From Istiophorus platypterus (lineage: Eukaryota; Chordata; Actinopteri; Istiophoriformes; Istiophoridae), in NCBI GenBank assembly GCA_016859345.1, contig CM029126.1, positions 5,914,527 through 5,978,526 of the forward strand: a stretch of 64,000 nt of DNA, written 5' to 3'. The notes beneath the pieces are model-generated. The model made no database searches. It was not told the origin of the DNA and saw nothing but the letters and a program-made list of their open reading frames with translations. Positions 61,794 to 64,000 of this stretch are shown in pieces. The position numbers and the translations under genes were made by a program. Every line of letters begins with the position of its first letter. The first letter of the stretch is position 1.

Positions 61794-61966
61794 GCACGCA
61801 TACTCACAAGCTGAAAATATTAAAGGAAGTAAAACACAGTCATCATCCTTCACTTCAAAACATAAATTCTATTAAAAAGAATGTCTGTAATTTGCAGCTC
61901 AGCCACGTCTCCTCAGTAAGTTCACATTAGTCTGCATTTGTTTAGAAAACTCACCTGGCTCAGCAT
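57436..61966 (-). CDS. MS4A (CD20-like) four-transmembrane protein, complete
   Basis: Seven minus-strand coding exons, all in phase 0: 61955-61966 (MLSQ), 60370-60507, 60100-60204, 58757-58813, 58472-58597, 57678-57803 and 57436-57486, about 204 aa. Exon 3 holds transmembrane segment 1 (TVGSLFSIANG, weakly hydrophobic). Segment 2 is YITIGVMSILA in exon 4, segment 3 is FMSILGTLFAIISTVLC in exon 5, and segment 4 is VIMLLVLAVLQLCVCVSFVAL in exon 6. The loop between 3 and 4 has two cysteines (YTCLVWLSC). The tail is RKKK then eight Glu, ending QPEMERPS. Short phase-0 exons, one per membrane segment, plus the PS.SL after segment 2, fit the MS4A family of plasma-membrane proteins of immune and other cells. 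The copy at 62.5-64 kb has matching exon borders. Member number cannot be assigned. Confidence 0.82.
57678..57714 (-). repeat. GAG/GAA simple repeat encoding a poly-Glu tail
   Basis: On the plus strand this reads as a TCC/TTC repeat. It encodes KKK plus eight Glu at the end of coding exon 6 and runs directly into the donor GTATGA. A run of about 19 T (plus strand) follows in the intron. Confidence 0.75.
57923..57944. repeat. Short TA repeat in MS4A-like intron
   Basis: About 22 bases of TA between coding exons 6 and 5. Confidence 0.85.
59855..60050 (-). repeat. Left arm of inverted repeat pair in first MS4A-like gene
   Basis: Minus-oriented copy of the dispersed 'gctaagctaagctaac' repeat in intron 3. 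Bases 59873-59916 are the inverse of 60604-60647 with four mismatches in 44. Confidence 0.75.
60585..60770 (+). repeat. Right arm of inverted repeat pair in first MS4A-like gene
   Basis: Plus-oriented copy in intron 1, facing the arm at 59.9 kb across coding exons 3 and 2. Confidence 0.75.
61741..61797. repeat. CA dinucleotide microsatellite in MS4A-like intron 1
   Basis: About 50 bases of CA followed by 'cgcgcacgca'. Confidence 0.95.
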
Positions 61967-62187
61967 CGTTGTTAAACACTCTCTAACCCAGAGATTCGCT
62001 ACTTCACACACTGTCCCCTCAAGTAGAAGGAAACACAGCCCCCCTGTGCCTTTCACTTCTCCAAAATAAAAGCCTCGTCACCAGACAACCAATGTAGCTG
62101 CAGCTCTGCGGTTGTAAAACAAACTTCTGTCTCTAAATTTCCTCTTTTGTGTTTCATTAAGTGACCAGTAACCCATCATTGTATGGG

Positions 62188-62203
62188 GGGGGGGGGGGGG
62201 GGC
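62188..62203. repeat. G homopolymer
   Basis: About 16 G in a row between the two MS4A-like genes; likely length-variable. Confidence 0.85.
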
Positions 62204-62353
62204 TTACAATGAAGTGTCTTTGAACCAGTATTTTTCACTTGAAGAATTAGTTCAACATTTTCAAAGGCGAATGCTGACACCTCACATCTAAGAGAGGAAA
62301 TGAGCAACAAAAACTCAATAACTCTTTACAATGTCATCATTTTTTAATCTTTC

Positions 62354-62525
62354 TTTATTGAGCATGTTTACTTTGAAAAATCATTCACAAGCTTACAAAA
62401 ATGATTTCTGGATGCATTGGTAATATCACTGTGTAGAAGCTTTGATCTATTTCAGCTGTTACGAGTATTACAAAGAAATGTCGCATGTTCATATTCAAAA
62501 ATCTGTATGTTTGGATGAGTTGACT
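62354..62525 (-). other. 3' UTR and poly(A) signal of second MS4A-like gene
   Basis: TTTATT at 62354-62359 is AATAAA on the minus strand, 170 bases past the stop codon. Confidence 0.55.
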
Positions 62526-64000
62526 CTAAGCACCAGGACTGGTCATGAGAACTTCCTTCAACGCTGGCTGATAAATGTCAACATCTCTGCTGCCCTGCTG
62601 ACACAGAACAAAGCCAACTTTAGTAAAGTAAAACCACAGCAAAGTTGGGATTTTTTTTTTTAACTTTTCCCTGAAAATTTTTTTTGTTCACTTAGCTTCA
62701 CATTTTTTTGAAGTTTAGCCCTTAAGATTTCTCATGTTGTACTAACACTGCAAATAGTAATCCAGCTGTTCCTTAAACTGAACACCCACGACCATCTCCA
62801 ACATCTGTGCTGTTGGTGGTGCGGCTACTAGAAATACTTCTGTAACTACTATTAATCTCTGTTTTACTTGGACTATGAAGACGTGTGTTTCTCGGTTGGT
62901 ACCTTTTCCTTCCTACTGATCAGAGCCTTTATGGCCAGGACAGCAAAGCTAATGCAGACACACAGCTGGAGAACAGCCAGGGCGATCAGAGTGACGTCCA
63001 TTCCTTTCAACAAATTCTAAGGGATGAGAAACAGAAAGTGAAACAAAGAGTTCAATTTGACTCAGAGAGTATTTAAAGTATAACCCATATTTAAAGTGTA
63101 AGTATTAACAACTTATTTAGTACAAACAAATAGTGAAAGGTAGATATTCTCCCACTGTCATATTCAAATTACATTAAAGATGCACTGAATGCTATATAGG
63201 GTATGATATTGTTTTCAAGTATCATATGTGTATCTCTCTCTCCCTTTTTCTCTCTTTCTCTCTGTCCCTCTCTCTATATATATGTATGTATATATAGATA
63301 GATAGATAGATGGATAGATAGATACTTACCTGGGCATAATCCGCCACATTTCTGCAGTTGTCACCGTTATCGTCAGCATTCTGCCTATTCCCCTCACACA
63401 TCCAGGTGACAGAGGCATTGCTCAGGTCTATGGCGTACAGCACAATGCCGACAACGGCAAAGATGGATCCGACTATGTGTGCAAACACAGCGTAGCCATA
63501 CTGAGAGGAGAGATTCGCTCAATTAAAACTTTGGTTTAAACACCATTTCATAGTGTTTTCATAGTGTCAAATGAGACAGAAAACACTTTATCCTTCTGAT
63601 CGCTCCCCACCACAGTCTAGGTTTTCACACATTTCCTTCAGCTTTGGCCTTAGGCTTTACTTACCAGGCCTTGAGAGGGGCGCTGGCTGGCGATAACTGT
63701 AATGAGTCCCAATGCAATGTACTGAGGAGAGGACAGCAGACAGCTCAGAGAAATTACAGGAAGAAAAATATTCTATTTCACAACTTCTTTTATTATATGT
63801 AAAAGAAAAAAATCTTTGTAAAACAATATCATGTTGCTGAGAGTTATTTGTCATAAAGCAATTATACGTTCTAGTGTCACTGGATGTTGTTACCCTTTGA
63901 GGAAATCCTCCTACTGCCACAGCCTTTGTGCATTTGTAGGGTTTTTGTTAAATCTGTCTGGTAATATTAACACAGCAGTATTATTTTACCACAGCGCCCA
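62526..64000 (-). CDS. MS4A (CD20-like) four-transmembrane protein, partial (5' exons beyond window)
   Basis: Minus-strand coding exons in phase 0: 63990 to beyond 64000 (end of the exon for segment 1, ...GAV), 63665-63721 (YIALGLITVIASQRPSQGL), 63330-63500, 62903-63016 and 62526-62594, with stop TAG at 62526-62528. Segment 3 is FAHIVGSIFAVVGIVLYAI and segment 4 is TLIALAVLQLCVCISFAVLAI. The extracellular loop is longer than in the first copy (57 against 42 codons in that exon); it holds an NAS glycosylation sequon and two cysteines (WMCEG, DNCRN). The tail has SRKEK and ends LKEVLMTSPGA without poly-Glu. Segment-4 exons of the two copies share long identical stretches, so this is a tandem duplicate. 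Confidence 0.8.
63232..63325. repeat. TC/TATG/GATA compound microsatellite at a splice donor
   Basis: CT, TATA/TATG and GATA repeats in succession. The GATA block runs up to the donor GTAAGT of the loop exon (exon edge at 63330). Confidence 0.9.

Noticed and set aside
61715..61930. Thr/His repeat open frame
   Set aside because: Translation of the CA microsatellite in an intron.

Overview
The window is genomic DNA of a ray-finned fish, most likely a percomorph teleost. The evidence is intron-containing genes with GT-AG sites and AATAAA signals, AT-rich intergenic DNA full of microsatellites, a Tc1-type transposon with long inverted repeats, several short palindromic repeats familiar from teleost genomes, and four paralogues of the rapunzel (rpz) family, which is known from fish. 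No tRNA, rRNA, CRISPR or viral gene was recognised.

Layout. (1) 0.5-2.8 kb, plus strand: the 3' exons of a DUF4806-type gene whose 5' end lies before the window. (2) 5.2-10.8 kb, plus: a four-exon gene with a CpG-rich promoter, an N-terminal coiled coil, a VKEEP motif and a duplicated C-terminal basic motif; the last exon carries a frameshift between the two motif copies. (3) 17.1-49.3 kb, plus: a dispersed tandem array of four rapunzel-like genes, at 17.1 kb (short, 227 aa), 26.5 kb (394 aa, one coding intron), 40.3 kb (393 aa) and 46.7 kb (391 aa). The three long members share an extra C-terminal domain of about 125 residues ending in a Tyr/Trp- and Cys-His-rich motif; the short member stops before it. 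The spaces between them hold repeats, candidate 5' noncoding exons and CpG-rich patches. A nearly complete Tc1-like transposon (20.9-22.5 kb) lies between the first two. (4) 49.3-57.4 kb: a gene-free stretch with one MITE and a small tandem repeat. (5) 57.4-64.0 kb, minus: two tandem four-transmembrane genes of the MS4A (CD20-like) family, the first complete in seven coding exons (about 204 aa), the second running off the right edge.

The genes do not form a pathway that can be read from the sequence. The rapunzel-like array is a locally expanded, GC-rich, mostly intronless-coding family set in AT-rich DNA. The MS4A pair is a separate tandem expansion on the opposite strand. The least explained items are the C-terminal domain of the long rapunzel-like proteins, the intron found in only one paralogue, the duplicated and frameshifted motif of the gene at 5.6-9.9 kb, and the inverted repeats that flank two exons of the first MS4A gene. 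All exon models were made by eye from splice sites, reading phase and paralogue comparison; no transcript or database search was available.
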